Source of the DNA: an uncultured Olsenella sp.
GTDB taxonomy: Bacteria; Actinomycetota; Coriobacteriia; Coriobacteriales; Atopobiaceae
Assembly: GCA_949290055.1 (NCBI GenBank)
Contig: CASEQJ010000003.1
Span: 1 to 64,000, forward strand
Reading direction: 5' to 3'
DNA length: 64,000 nt
Shown here one piece after another: positions 15,750-24,509 of this stretch; position 1 is the first letter of the stretch, and each line of letters begins with the position of its first letter. The translations under genes were made by a program, and so were the position numbers. The notes beneath the pieces were generated by a model. It did not search any database and had not been told where the DNA came from. It was given only the letters and a program-made list of their open reading frames with translations.

Positions 15750-16592
15750 ATGCCCGAGATTCGCGTCGCGAGCGAGGCGGGCGCCTGCTACGGCGTCGAG
15801 CGCGCGCTGAGAATGGTCGAGGAGGCCGCCGAGGCGCGCGAGGGCGCCGTCCACACGCTCGGCCCGCTCATTCACAACCCGAGGGTGGTTGCCGACCTCG
15901 CCGCGCGCGGGGTCGACGCCGTGGAGTCGCCCGAGCAGGCCGCCGGCGACACGCTGCTTCTGCGCACGCACGGCACCGCCCCCGACGAGGAGGCGCGCGC
16001 CCGCGAGCTCTGCGCCTGCGTTCTGGATGCCACGTGCCCCTTCGTGAAGAAGGTCCACCTGGCCGCAGAGCGGCTCTCGCGCGAGGGCTACCAGGTCGTC
16101 GTCGTGGGCGAGGCGGGGCACCCCGAGGTCGAGGCCACGCTGCCGCACGCCCCGGGGGCCGTCGTGGTGGGCTCCGCCGAGGAGGCCCGTGCCCTGCCGC
16201 AGGCGCGCAAGGTGGGCGTCGTGGTGCAAACGACGGCGCGCCGGGCCCTTCTCGCCGAGGTGGTGGAGGTTCTTCTCGCCCGCGCCGAGGAGGTCCGCGT
16301 GATCAACACGATCTGCGAGGCCACCGCCGGGCACCAGGCCGCGGCAGACGAGCTTGCGCGCGAGGCGGACGTCATGGTCGTGATCGGCGGGCGCAACTCC
16401 GCGAACACGACGCGCCTCTCCGAGATCTCCGCCGCCCGCTGCCCGCGCACGCACCACGTGGAGGGCGCCGACGAGCTGCGTCCCACGTGGTTCGAGGGTG
16501 CTGCGGTGATCGGAATCACCGCCGGCGCGAGCACGCCGGCAAGCCAGATCGAGGCCGTCCGCGCCGAGATCGAGCGCCTGGTGGGGGAGTAG
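15750..16592 (+). CDS. ispH: 4-hydroxy-3-methylbut-2-enyl diphosphate reductase
   Basis: 280 residues, the last enzyme of the non-mevalonate isoprenoid pathway. The three cysteines that hold the catalytic iron-sulfur cluster are Cys13 (GACYGVERAL), Cys96 (DATCPFVKK) and Cys189 (NTICEAT). The substrate-binding THGT and SANTTRL blocks are present. The ATG lies two bases after the plsC stop. It closes the scpA-to-ispH run; a 200-base repeat-bearing spacer follows. Confidence 0.95.
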   Translation: MPEIRVASEAGACYGVERALRMVEEAAEAREGAVHTLGPLIHNPRVVADLAARGVDAVESPEQAAGDTLLLRTHGTAPDEEARARELCACVLDATCPFVKKVHLAAERLSREGYQVVVVGEAGHPEVEATLPHAPGAVVVGSAEEARALPQARKVGVVVQTTARRALLAEVVEVLLARAEEVRVINTICEATAGHQAAADELAREADVMVVIGGRNSANTTRLSEISAARCPRTHHVEGADELRPTWFEGAAVIGITAGASTPASQIEAVRAEIERLVGE

Positions 16593-16616
16593 CGCGCGTT
16601 CTTCTCGTCCACCTTG

Positions 16617-16726
16617 TACGCGATTTGCAACGTTTTCAGGCCTGATTTCGTTCTAATTCGCGTAGCGGGGTCTCCGAATACGCGAATTACAACGTTTTCG
16701 GGGCGAATTTTGTTGGAAATCGCGTA
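16617..16726. repeat. Four alternating sites, consensus TACGCGAWTTNNAACG, about 31 bp apart
   Basis: Forward copies at 16617-16632 and 16679-16694 lie exactly 62 bases apart. Reverse-complement copies at 16649-16664 and 16711-16726 also lie 62 bases apart. Site centres step 32, 30 and 32 bases. Each forward copy continues into GTTTTC. GAGAAGAAC or its complement flanks the array at 16598 and 16773. The spacer between ispH and the DUF512 gene contains nothing else that I can identify. Confidence 0.85.
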
Positions 16727-16795
16727 TTGGGTATCGTTGAGCAACAAGCGGGGCGCCAGTTGCGTCCCGGGCGAGAAGAACGAGGGGGTCGCGGC

Positions 16796-18184
16796 ATGGC
16801 CGAGCAGAAGCGCGCGGACTACGCCTCGACGCGCGAGCGCGCGGCGGGGGCCTGGGTGGCCGCCGTCGAGGAGGGGAGCCCCGCCTGGGAGGCCGGCATC
16901 GAGCCCGGCATGCGCATAGTGCGCGTGAACGGCGTCGAGCCGCGCGACCTGATCGACTGGCGCTGGGAGGCTGACGGCGCCTGCTGCGAGCTCGAGGTCT
17001 TTGATCCGCGCGACAACACCACGAGCACCTGCGAGCTCTGGCGCGAGAGCGGCCAGGACTGGGGCATAGACTTCACCGACGTTCTCTTTGACGGGATTCG
17101 CACCTGCGTGAACGCCTGCCAGTTCTGCTTCATGGCCATGCTGCCGCCGGAGGCGCGCGCCACGCTCACTCTGCGCGACGACGACTACCGCCTCTCCTTC
17201 CTGCAGGGCAACTTCGTCACGCTCACCAACGTCTCCGACGAGGAGGCCGATCGCATAGTCACCTGCGGTCTCTCGCCCATGAACGTCTCGATTCACGCGA
17301 TCTCTCCCGAGGTGCGCCGCAGCCTGATCGGCCGACGCGCGGACCGCGGGATCGAGGTGCTCGAGCGGCTGCTCGCGGGCGGGATCGAGGTGCACGCGCA
17401 GATCGTGCTCTGCCCGGGCATAAACGACGGTGCCGAGCTCGCCGCCACGCTCGACTGGGTCGAGGCGCGTCCCGGGATTACCTCGCTCGCTATCGTTCCG
17501 CTCGGCTACACCAAGCACAGCCGCCGCTTCAAGAGCTCGTACTCCGACGACGCCGAGGCCTCGCGGGCGGTGGTCCGCCTCCTCGAGCCCTACCAGGAGC
17601 GGGCGAGAAGGACGCTCGGCCTGACGCGCTTCCAGCTCTCCGACGAGTTCTACGTGGACGCCGGCCTGCCCGTTCCCGCGGCCGAGACCTACGACGGCTA
17701 CCCGCAGTTCTACGACGGGATCGGCATGCTCCGGAGCTTCCTTGACGAGACGGAGCTCGTTGCACGGGAGCGCGCCTGTGACCTGCGGCGTGTTGACGAG
17801 TCCCTGGCCGAGAAGAACCTGCGGGTGGAGCTCGTCTGCGGCGAGGCGGCGGCTGCGACCATTGACGCGTTCTGCCGCGCGCTCTCGCCCGCGGGCCGCG
17901 CTCGCACCCGCGCGATCAGAAACGACTACTTCGGCGGCGACGTCAACGTCACCGGACTCATCGTCTCGGAGGACCTGCTCGCCCAGCTGGCGGAGGACCT
18001 TTCCGGCGCGCTCGTCGTGCTTCCTGAGGTCATGTTCAACTTCGATCGACTCACCTTGGACGGCGCCACGCAGGACCGCATTTTCGAGGAGCTCCGCCGA
18101 CGCGGCGCTGTCGTGTGCATGAGCGTCCCCAACCCCGGTGACTACCTCGACGCGCTTCTCGCCACGCTGGACCCGGACCGCTAG
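16796..18184 (+). CDS. DUF512 family radical-SAM protein with N-terminal PDZ domain
   Basis: 462 residues. A PDZ-like domain at about residues 18-60 (SPAWEAGIEPGMRIVRVNG) precedes a radical-SAM barrel with the cluster cysteines Cys104, Cys108 and Cys111 (CVNACQFC), then the DUF512 C-terminal domain (about 260-460). The family is conserved in Clostridia and Actinobacteria and typically sits beside der, as here; its reaction is not established. GAGGGGG precedes the ATG, and an in-frame upstream extension runs into the repeat array and was discarded. Confidence 0.9.
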   Translation: MAEQKRADYASTRERAAGAWVAAVEEGSPAWEAGIEPGMRIVRVNGVEPRDLIDWRWEADGACCELEVFDPRDNTTSTCELWRESGQDWGIDFTDVLFDGIRTCVNACQFCFMAMLPPEARATLTLRDDDYRLSFLQGNFVTLTNVSDEEADRIVTCGLSPMNVSIHAISPEVRRSLIGRRADRGIEVLERLLAGGIEVHAQIVLCPGINDGAELAATLDWVEARPGITSLAIVPLGYTKHSRRFKSSYSDDAEASRAVVRLLEPYQERARRTLGLTRFQLSDEFYVDAGLPVPAAETYDGYPQFYDGIGMLRSFLDETELVARERACDLRRVDESLAEKNLRVELVCGEAAAATIDAFCRALSPAGRARTRAIRNDYFGGDVNVTGLIVSEDLLAQLAEDLSGALVVLPEVMFNFDRLTLDGATQDRIFEELRRRGAVVCMSVPNPGDYLDALLATLDPDR

Positions 18185-18207
18185 CCCGCCTGTCCACAAT
18201 TCCAAGC

Positions 18208-18410
18208 TTTTGGGGAAACGGCTCCCGCGTGCTCCGCACGTCCCTATTTCAAGTGTCCGATCGCCTGTTTTGGGGCGAAGGTTTTATGTGTGAGTCCGAA
18301 GTCGGACGTTCTTCTCGCCACAATGTGCGATTTTGCCAAAGAAGCCTTTATTGTGGGCAAAACGAATTATGCACTGCCGAGAAGCGCATCAAAGTTGTTG
18401 CCCAAAACAT
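18208..18410. repeat. Intergenic repeat cluster sharing an element with 36383-36597
   Basis: The best copy, 18375-18410, reads TGCCGAGAAGC, then GCATCAAA, then GTTGTTGCCCAAAAC. Diverged copies on the other strand are centred on TTTTGGGG at 18208 and 18268 and TTTTGCCA at 18331, spaced 60-63 bases. The 350-base gap between the DUF512 gene and der holds this cluster and no credible gene; short open frames here have no plausible start signals. Confidence 0.75.
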
Positions 18411-18534
18411 GGAGAAGGGCTCCGAATCAGGACGACGCGCTGACGCGGCCGGGGTGGGGATTTCATGCGCCCACCGGCGAATACCTGCCGCTCGTGGTAA
18501 GATTTGCAGGTCAAACGAATAGCGAGGAGACCAG

Positions 18535-19866
18535 ATGCCCAAACCCGTAGTCGCCGTGGTCGGCCGGCCCAACGTCGGCAAGTCCACGCTCGTGAACCGC
18601 ATCGCGGTGAGCCGCGACGCCATTGTGCACGAGTCGCGCGGCGTCACGAGAGACCGCTCCTACCATGACGCCGACTGGAACGGCCGTGACTTCACGCTCA
18701 TCGACACCGGCGGCATAGAGTCGGTGAAGTCCAAGGACGTCTTTGCCCCGCGCATTCGCGAGCAGGCCCTCATAGCCTGCGAGGAGGCGGACGTGATTGT
18801 CTTCGTCGTCGACGGCTCGACCGGCGTGACCGACGAGGACGAGGAGGTCGCCCGCGTCCTGCGCCGCCAGGACAAGCCGGTCTTCCTCGTCGTGAACAAG
18901 AAGGACAACCCCGCCACCGAGCAGGACGGCCTGTGGGACTTCTACGCCCTCGGCGTCGGCGAGCCCCGCCCGCTCTCCGCGAGCCACGGCCACGGCACCG
19001 GCGACCTGCTCGACGAGATCGTCGCGGCCCTGCCCGAGCCCGTCGAGGACGAGACGGACGACGAGGTCCTCTCCCTCGCGATCGTCGGGCGGCCCAACGT
19101 CGGCAAGTCCAGCCTCGCGAACCGCCTCGCCAACAGGAAGCGCTCGATCGTCTCCGACGTCGCCGGCACCACGCGCGACGCGATCGACACCATGATCGAG
19201 TGGAAGGGCCAGCCGATCAAGCTCGTCGACACCGCCGGCATGCGCAAGAAGACGCAGGTTCACGAGGACGTTGAGTACTACAGCCTCGTCCGCGGCCTGC
19301 AGGCGATCGACCGTGCCGACGTGTGCCTGCTCGTCGTCGACGCCACCGTCGGCGTGACCGAGCAGGACCAGAAGGTCGCTGGCATGGCGATCGACCGCGG
19401 CTGCGGCCTCGTGCTGATTCTAAACAAATGGGACCTCGTCGAGACCGACCAGCAGCGTGACGCCATTGTCGCCTCCATAGACAAGCGCCTTGCGTTTGCG
19501 CCGTGGATCCCCACGGTGAACGTCTCCGCCCTCACGGGGCGCGCCACCGACAAGGTGCTCGAGCTCGCGGTTCGCGCCGCGAACGCGCACGCCTCCCAGC
19601 TCAGGACCTCTGAGCTCAACGAGCTGCTCGCCGAGATTCGCGAGGGCGGCCACACGCGCAGCGAGCGCGGCCGCCGCCTCAAGATCCAGTACGCCACGCA
19701 GACCGGCTCCAAGCCGCCCGTGATCTCGTTCTGGTGCAACGCGCCCGACCTCGTTGACGACAACTTCGAGCGCTTCATTGAGAACCGCCTGCGCAAGCGC
19801 TTCGACCTCACCGGCACGCCGGTGCGCCTCAAGTTCCGCCGCAAGAGCGAGGGAGGGGACCGGTGA
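18535..19866 (+). CDS. der: Ribosome-assembly GTPase Der (EngA)
   Basis: 443 residues with tandem GTPase domains: GRPNVGKST at residues 8-16 and GRPNVGKSS from 185, with DTGG and DTAG switch motifs and NKKD/NKWD base-recognition motifs. The C-terminal KH-like domain includes KIQYATQTGSKPP. Der acts in 50S subunit maturation. GAGGAGA gives the ribosome-binding site. It is translationally coupled to plsY by a GTGA overlap. Confidence 0.97.
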   Translation: MPKPVVAVVGRPNVGKSTLVNRIAVSRDAIVHESRGVTRDRSYHDADWNGRDFTLIDTGGIESVKSKDVFAPRIREQALIACEEADVIVFVVDGSTGVTDEDEEVARVLRRQDKPVFLVVNKKDNPATEQDGLWDFYALGVGEPRPLSASHGHGTGDLLDEIVAALPEPVEDETDDEVLSLAIVGRPNVGKSSLANRLANRKRSIVSDVAGTTRDAIDTMIEWKGQPIKLVDTAGMRKKTQVHEDVEYYSLVRGLQAIDRADVCLLVVDATVGVTEQDQKVAGMAIDRGCGLVLILNKWDLVETDQQRDAIVASIDKRLAFAPWIPTVNVSALTGRATDKVLELAVRAANAHASQLRTSELNELLAEIREGGHTRSERGRRLKIQYATQTGSKPPVISFWCNAPDLVDDNFERFIENRLRKRFDLTGTPVRLKFRRKSEGGDR

Positions 19867-20537
19867 GCGAGCTCCAGATTCTGACCGTTCTTCTGGCGGT
19901 CGGCGCCTACTTCGTCTGCGGGGTGCCCTTCGGGCTGTTCGTCGCGCGCGCCATGGGTCACGTTGACGTGCGCGCCACCGGCTCCGGCAACATAGGCACC
20001 ACCAACGTCGCGCGCTCCGTCGGCAAGGGTGCCGCCGCGGCGACGCTTCTGCTCGACCTCGGCAAGGGGCTCGTGTGGATGCTCGTCTCGCGCGTCGTGC
20101 TCGCGCTTGTCGTCTTTGGCGGCGACTTCGCCTCGCTCAACCACACGACCGTCTTCGGGACCTCGCTCACGGTCGTCTTCCTCGCCTGCATTTGCGGCCA
20201 CGTGTTCTCACCGTACCTGCGCTTTCACGGCGGCAAGGGAATCGCCGTGGGCTTTGGCGCCGCGCTCGGGCTCTACTGGCCTATTGGCGTGGGCCTGCTC
20301 GCGCTCTTTTTGCTGCTCGTCATTCCCACGCGCTACGTCTCGCTCGGCTCCGTCGTCGCGGCGGCCTCGCTGCCCGTGTGGTGCTTGATCTTTGGCTTTC
20401 CGCCCGTCGCCATAGCGCCCGTCGCCGTTGCCGCCGTCGTTGTGATCTGGTCGCACCGTGAGAACGTGAGGCGCCTCGTCCACGGTGAGGAGCGCCACTT
20501 TGCGTTCCACAAGTCTGAGAAGGAGAACGACCGATGA
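19863..20537 (+). CDS. plsY: Acyl-phosphate:glycerol-3-phosphate acyltransferase
   Basis: 224 residues, an integral membrane protein of about six segments. The conserved loops are GSGNIGTTN (near residue 40), the glycine-rich LRFHGGKGIAVGFG and the C-terminal SHRENVRRLVHGEE. It forms lysophosphatidic acid, the substrate of PlsC at 15023. The tail after HGEE is short and hydrophilic. Overlaps der and rpe by four bases each. Confidence 0.95.
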   Translation: MSELQILTVLLAVGAYFVCGVPFGLFVARAMGHVDVRATGSGNIGTTNVARSVGKGAAAATLLLDLGKGLVWMLVSRVVLALVVFGGDFASLNHTTVFGTSLTVVFLACICGHVFSPYLRFHGGKGIAVGFGAALGLYWPIGVGLLALFLLLVIPTRYVSLGSVVAAASLPVWCLIFGFPPVAIAPVAVAAVVVIWSHRENVRRLVHGEERHFAFHKSEKENDR

Positions 20538-21211
20538 ACGAGTCCATTCTGATCGCCCCCTCCATTCTCGGCGCCGACTACACGCGGCTTGCCGACGAGC
20601 TCGCCCAGATCGAGACGGCCGACCTCGTGCACTTTGACGTCATGGACGGTCACTTCGTCCCCAACATATCCTTTGGCGTCGACCTCCTGCGCGCCGTGAA
20701 GGCCTCGACCGCGCTTCCGGTCGACGTTCACCTCATGGTCTCGAACCCCGAGGTTCAGGTCGAGAAGTACCTCGACGCCGGCGCCGACTCGCTCACCTTC
20801 CACTACGAGGCGGCCACGCATGCCAACCGGCTTGTCTCCCTCATTCACGACCGCGGCGCCAAGGCGGCGATCGCGCTCAACCCCGCCACACCCGTCTGCC
20901 TGCTCGAGCCGATCATTGACGATCTCGACATGGTGCTCGTCATGACCGTCAACCCCGGCTTTGGCGGCCAGCGCCTGATCGAGTCCTCCCTCAAGAAGCT
21001 CCGGCGCCTCCGGCGCCTGTGCGACGAGCATGGCGTCAACCCCCGGATCGAGGTCGACGGCGGCATCGTCATGGGCAACGTCGCCAACGTCGTGGCCTCG
21101 GGCGCGAACGTGATCGTGGCCGGCTCCTCGGTGTTCAGCGCCGCCGACCGCGCCCGCGCGATCCAGGAGCTCAGGCGCAACGCCAAGCGCGGCGCCTCCA
21201 AGCCGCTCTAG
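20534..21211 (+). CDS. rpe: Ribulose-phosphate 3-epimerase
   Basis: 225-residue TIM barrel of the pentose phosphate pathway that interconverts ribulose 5-phosphate and xylulose 5-phosphate. Signature blocks are SILGADYTRL, HFDVMDGHFVPN (metal ligands), VHLMV, MTVNPGFGGQ and EVDGGI. It starts in an ATGA overlap with plsY. Confidence 0.96.
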   Translation: MNESILIAPSILGADYTRLADELAQIETADLVHFDVMDGHFVPNISFGVDLLRAVKASTALPVDVHLMVSNPEVQVEKYLDAGADSLTFHYEAATHANRLVSLIHDRGAKAAIALNPATPVCLLEPIIDDLDMVLVMTVNPGFGGQRLIESSLKKLRRLRRLCDEHGVNPRIEVDGGIVMGNVANVVASGANVIVAGSSVFSAADRARAIQELRRNAKRGASKPL

Positions 21212-21218
21212 GTGCGCC

Positions 21219-22397
21219 ATGCCAGATCGCTGCGAATACCTTGACTACGCCGCCTCCGCCCCCCTGAGGCCCGAGGCGCTGGAGGCCGAGCGCGCCTACG
21301 ACGCCTCGCCCTACGTCGGGGCGAACCCCAACTCGCTCCACACCCTCGGACGCGAGGCGGCGCGCGCCCTGGACGGTGCGCGGCGCGACGTCGCGCACGC
21401 GCTCGGCGGGGGCTTCAGGCCCGCGGACGTCACGTTCACCTCGGGCGGCACCGAGTCCAACAACCTTGCGGTCCTCGGGCTGGCCGAGGGCGTGCGGGCG
21501 AGAAGCGCGCGTCGCCGTCGCGTCCTGCTCTCCGCGATCGAGCACGACTCCGTTCTCGACCTCGTGGGACCGCTGCGCTCGCGTGGGTTCGAGGTCGAGC
21601 TCGTCGGCGTCGGCCGTGACGGTGCGGTGGACCCCGCCGCGCTCGAGGCGCTTCTCGACGACTCGTGCGCCCTGGTCTCCGTCATGGCTGCAAACAACGA
21701 GACGGGCGTGATCCAGCCGGTGGCTGAGCTCGCTCGTCGCTCGCACGCGCACGGGGCGCTCTTCCACACCGACGCCGTGCAGGCCTTCTGTCACGTCCCG
21801 CTCGAGCTCTCCGAGGTGGACGCCGCGAGCGTCGCCGCACACAAGATCGGCGGGCCGGTCGGCGTGGGCGCGCTCGCCGTGCGCGGCAGGGCCCCGCTAC
21901 GGCCTCAGGTGTTTGGGGGAGGCCAGGAGCTGGGCAGGCGCGCGGGCACGCAGGACGTGCGCGGTGCGCTCGCCTTTGCCGCGGCGGCGCGCGCGTGCGA
22001 GGCCTCGCTTGCCGAGACCCGCGCCCTTGTCGCCCGTCGCGCCAATGGGCTCTACCAGCGTCTCTGCGCACCGGGGACGGGTATTCTGCCCACGACCTGC
22101 GCCCGCGTCGACGAGGGCCGTCTTCCCGGAATCGTGAGCGTCATGGTTCCCGCCGTGGATTCCGAGACGCTGATCCTCGCGCTCGACCAGGCGGGCTTTG
22201 GGGTCTCTGCCGCCTCGGCGTGCTCGTCCGGCTCGCTCGACGCGAGTCACGTCCTTCTTGCCATGGGGATCCCGCGCGACCAGGCGCTGGGCTCGCTACG
22301 CGTCAGCTTTGACGAGCGCGTGGGGGAGGACGTTCTGAACCGTTTTGCCGACACCCTGTTGAGAATCGTCGCCGAGCGCTCTGCCGCGCGGCGCTGA
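21219..22397 (+). CDS. Cysteine desulfurase, NifS/IscS family
   Basis: 392-residue PLP enzyme. Lys209 (AAHKIGGPVG) binds the cofactor, His109 (IEHDSV) stacks on it and Cys335 (SACSSGS) carries the persulfide. It can supply sulfur for iron-sulfur clusters or tRNA thiolation; several Fe-S or radical-SAM enzymes lie nearby (ispH, DUF512, miaB). No iscU or mnmA gene is adjacent, so the partner is unknown. The ribosome-binding site is weak (TAGGTG), and the gene begins seven bases after rpe. Confidence 0.92.
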   Translation: MPDRCEYLDYAASAPLRPEALEAERAYDASPYVGANPNSLHTLGREAARALDGARRDVAHALGGGFRPADVTFTSGGTESNNLAVLGLAEGVRARSARRRRVLLSAIEHDSVLDLVGPLRSRGFEVELVGVGRDGAVDPAALEALLDDSCALVSVMAANNETGVIQPVAELARRSHAHGALFHTDAVQAFCHVPLELSEVDAASVAAHKIGGPVGVGALAVRGRAPLRPQVFGGGQELGRRAGTQDVRGALAFAAAARACEASLAETRALVARRANGLYQRLCAPGTGILPTTCARVDEGRLPGIVSVMVPAVDSETLILALDQAGFGVSAASACSSGSLDASHVLLAMGIPRDQALGSLRVSFDERVGEDVLNRFADTLLRIVAERSAARR

Positions 22398-22410
22398 GAG
22401 GAAGGTACCC

Positions 22411-23133
22411 ATGACCGTCGCTGACACCCTCGTGAGGCTCCAGGAGGTCGACCTCGAGCTGCTGAAGCACGCCTCCACGCTCTCCGCCATGCCGCAGCGC
22501 AAGCGCCTGGCCACGATCGAGCTCGCCGCGCGCAAGGTGGCCACGGAGCTCAAGGGCATTGTCGGGCAGCGCAAGGACGCCGAGACCGACATCTCCGACG
22601 CCGAGGTCGCGCTCGCCCACTACCGCGAGAAGACCGCCGAGGTGCAGGCGGCTGCCGACGCCGGCGAGCACACCCACCGCGAGATCCGCGACTTTGAGCA
22701 GCAGCTCACTTCGCTTGCCAAGCGCATAGAGAAGTCCGAGTACACGCTGCGCCCCCTGCGCGAGAAGCTGGAGCGCCTTGAGCGTGCCGAGCGGAACGCC
22801 CGCGCGACCGCCGAGCGCCTCGAGTCGGAGCGCGCCGCGACCGAGAGCGCGCTCGCCGAGGGCTCCTCCTCGCTGCGCGCCGAGATCGTGCGCCTCTCCC
22901 ACGAGCGTGACGAGCTTGCGGGGCGTCTTGAGCCCGAGCTCCTGGAGCGCTACGAGGCCGCGCGCAAGCGCTTCAAGGGGCTTGCCGTCGAGCGCCTGCG
23001 CGGCAACGTGCCCTCGATCTGCCGCGTGAAGCTTCAGCCGAGCTCCTTTCACGACCTGGCGCAGGGTGAGGAGATTGCCGAGTGCCCGTACTGCCACCGC
23101 ATGCTCATAACCTCCGAGGAGGGGCAGCAGTGA
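22411..23133 (+). CDS. Coiled-coil protein with C-terminal zinc-ribbon-like domain (CT398 family)
   Basis: 240 residues, nearly all helical coiled coil from about residue 5 to 190, rich in Glu, Arg and Ala. The C-terminal domain ends in CPYCHRML, the second zinc knuckle. The first knuckle, usually CxxC, is reduced to one cysteine (SICRVKL), so zinc binding may be altered. The family is linked by gene context to Nif3-like proteins and to cell-envelope or secretion roles, but has no settled function. GAGGAAGG precedes the ATG; coaBC follows with a GTGA overlap. Confidence 0.85.
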   Translation: MTVADTLVRLQEVDLELLKHASTLSAMPQRKRLATIELAARKVATELKGIVGQRKDAETDISDAEVALAHYREKTAEVQAAADAGEHTHREIRDFEQQLTSLAKRIEKSEYTLRPLREKLERLERAERNARATAERLESERAATESALAEGSSSLRAEIVRLSHERDELAGRLEPELLERYEAARKRFKGLAVERLRGNVPSICRVKLQPSSFHDLAQGEEIAECPYCHRMLITSEEGQQ

Positions 23134-24317
23134 GCGGCGAGAGGGGTCGCGTCCTGCTGGCGGTCTGCGGCGGCATTGCCGCCTACAAGGCGTGTGAGGT
23201 GCTGCGCGGTCTGCAGAAGGCGGGTTGCGAGGTCCGGGTGACCATGACCGAGGACGCGACGCGCTTTGTGGGTCCGGCGACGTTTGCGGCGCTCTCCGGC
23301 GCTCCCGTGGCCACGTCGCTCTTCGAGTACCCGGGCTCCGCCATTCCGCACATTGAGCTTGCCGAGTGGGCAAACGCCGCCGTCGTGGTGCCCGCCACGG
23401 CAAACGTGCTCGCCAAGCTGGCCTGCGGAATCGCCGACGACTGCCTCACGACGACGCTTCTGGCCTGCGCGTGCCCCGTGCTCGTGGCACCGGGCATGAA
23501 CGTGCACATGTGGCAGAACCCGGCCACGCAGGCAAACGTGGGGACGCTTCGCGCTCGGGGGGTGTGCCTCGTCGGACCCGACAGTGGGCGGCTGGCCTGC
23601 GGCGACGTGGGGGAGGGCAAGCTCGCGACCGTCGACGAGATCGTGGGGGCCGCGCTCGCGCTTCTTTCCCCGCGCGACCTTGTGGGACGCCGCGTCCTCG
23701 TGAACGCCGGGCCGACGCACGAGGCCATTGACCCGGTTCGCTACATCGCGAACCGCTCCACCGGCAAGATGGGCTACGCGATTGCCGACGCAGCCGCGCG
23801 CCGCGGGGCCGAGGTGACGCTCGTCTCCGGGCCCACCGCGCTCGCCACGCCCGCCGGCGTGCGTCGCATTGACGTCGAGAGCGCGGCACAAATGCACGAC
23901 GCCATGCTCGCCGCGTTTGAGGACGCCGACGTCGCAATCTGCAGCGCCGCGGTGGCCGACTACACGCCCGCCGCACCCGCCGACCACAAGCTCAAGAAGA
24001 GCCGAGAGCACCTGGACGCGATTCAGCTCACGGAGACCGCCGACATTCTGGCCGACCTCTGCGCGGCAAAGGGCTCGCGCATTGTGGTTGGCTTTGCCGC
24101 CGAGACCGACGACCTGATCGCTTACGCACGGGAGAAACTCGCACGCAAGGGTGCCGACCTCATTGTGGCAAACGACGTGAGCCGCCCCGAATCCACCTTC
24201 GGCGCGGACACCAACCGCGTGGCTCTCGTGAGCGCGGAGGGCGTGGAGCAGCTTGAGACCATGCCGCTCGCCGACGTTGCCAACGCGATTCTGGACTGGA
24301 TTGCGCGGCGTGCCTAG
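23130..24317 (+). CDS. coaBC: Bifunctional phosphopantothenoylcysteine decarboxylase/synthetase
   Basis: 395 residues. The N-terminal CoaC flavoprotein half has GGIAAYKACEVLRG, the catalytic His region IPHIELAEWA and the substrate-recognition motif PGMNVHMW; the C-terminal CoaB half starts near residue 185 with NAGPTHEAIDPVR and includes ADYTP and KLKK. Together they turn phosphopantothenate and cysteine into phosphopantetheine for coenzyme A. The GTG start has GAGGAGGGG upstream; a longer in-frame start inside the previous gene is not supported. Confidence 0.95.
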   Translation: MSGERGRVLLAVCGGIAAYKACEVLRGLQKAGCEVRVTMTEDATRFVGPATFAALSGAPVATSLFEYPGSAIPHIELAEWANAAVVVPATANVLAKLACGIADDCLTTTLLACACPVLVAPGMNVHMWQNPATQANVGTLRARGVCLVGPDSGRLACGDVGEGKLATVDEIVGAALALLSPRDLVGRRVLVNAGPTHEAIDPVRYIANRSTGKMGYAIADAAARRGAEVTLVSGPTALATPAGVRRIDVESAAQMHDAMLAAFEDADVAICSAAVADYTPAAPADHKLKKSREHLDAIQLTETADILADLCAAKGSRIVVGFAAETDDLIAYAREKLARKGADLIVANDVSRPESTFGADTNRVALVSAEGVEQLETMPLADVANAILDWIARRA

Positions 24318-24323
24318 CGGTTT

Positions 24324-24369
24324 GCGAAGCTGTTGCCATATTCGCCGTCTCATGCACGACTTTGCGTCA
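24324..24369. repeat. Diverged single copy of the 35031-35200 repeat arm
   Basis: GCGAAGCTGTTGCCATATTC followed by ATGCACGACTTTGCGTCA aligns over about 46 bases with both arms of the inverted repeat at 35031-35200. The 190-base spacer between coaBC and nfo is otherwise AT-rich compared with its neighbours and shows no clear promoter pair. Confidence 0.6.
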
Positions 24370-24509
24370 TGGAGCTGCTGCCGCACGGACATCGTACTCA
24401 AGTATCCGCAGTTGATCTTGATTTGAAAACACATGTCCTTTCATTTTTTGAATCTCAATCGTTCACATGACGTCAAATATGGCAGTTCTTAGCTAGACGG
24501 GAGATTGCA

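Noticed and set aside
16088..18205. 705-residue open frame on the minus strand
   Set aside because: Crosses ispH, the repeat array and the DUF512 gene in antisense; no start signal and no recognisable domain.
18229..18550. Overlapping small open frames before der
   Set aside because: They sit in the repeat cluster, overlap the der start and show no coding signature.
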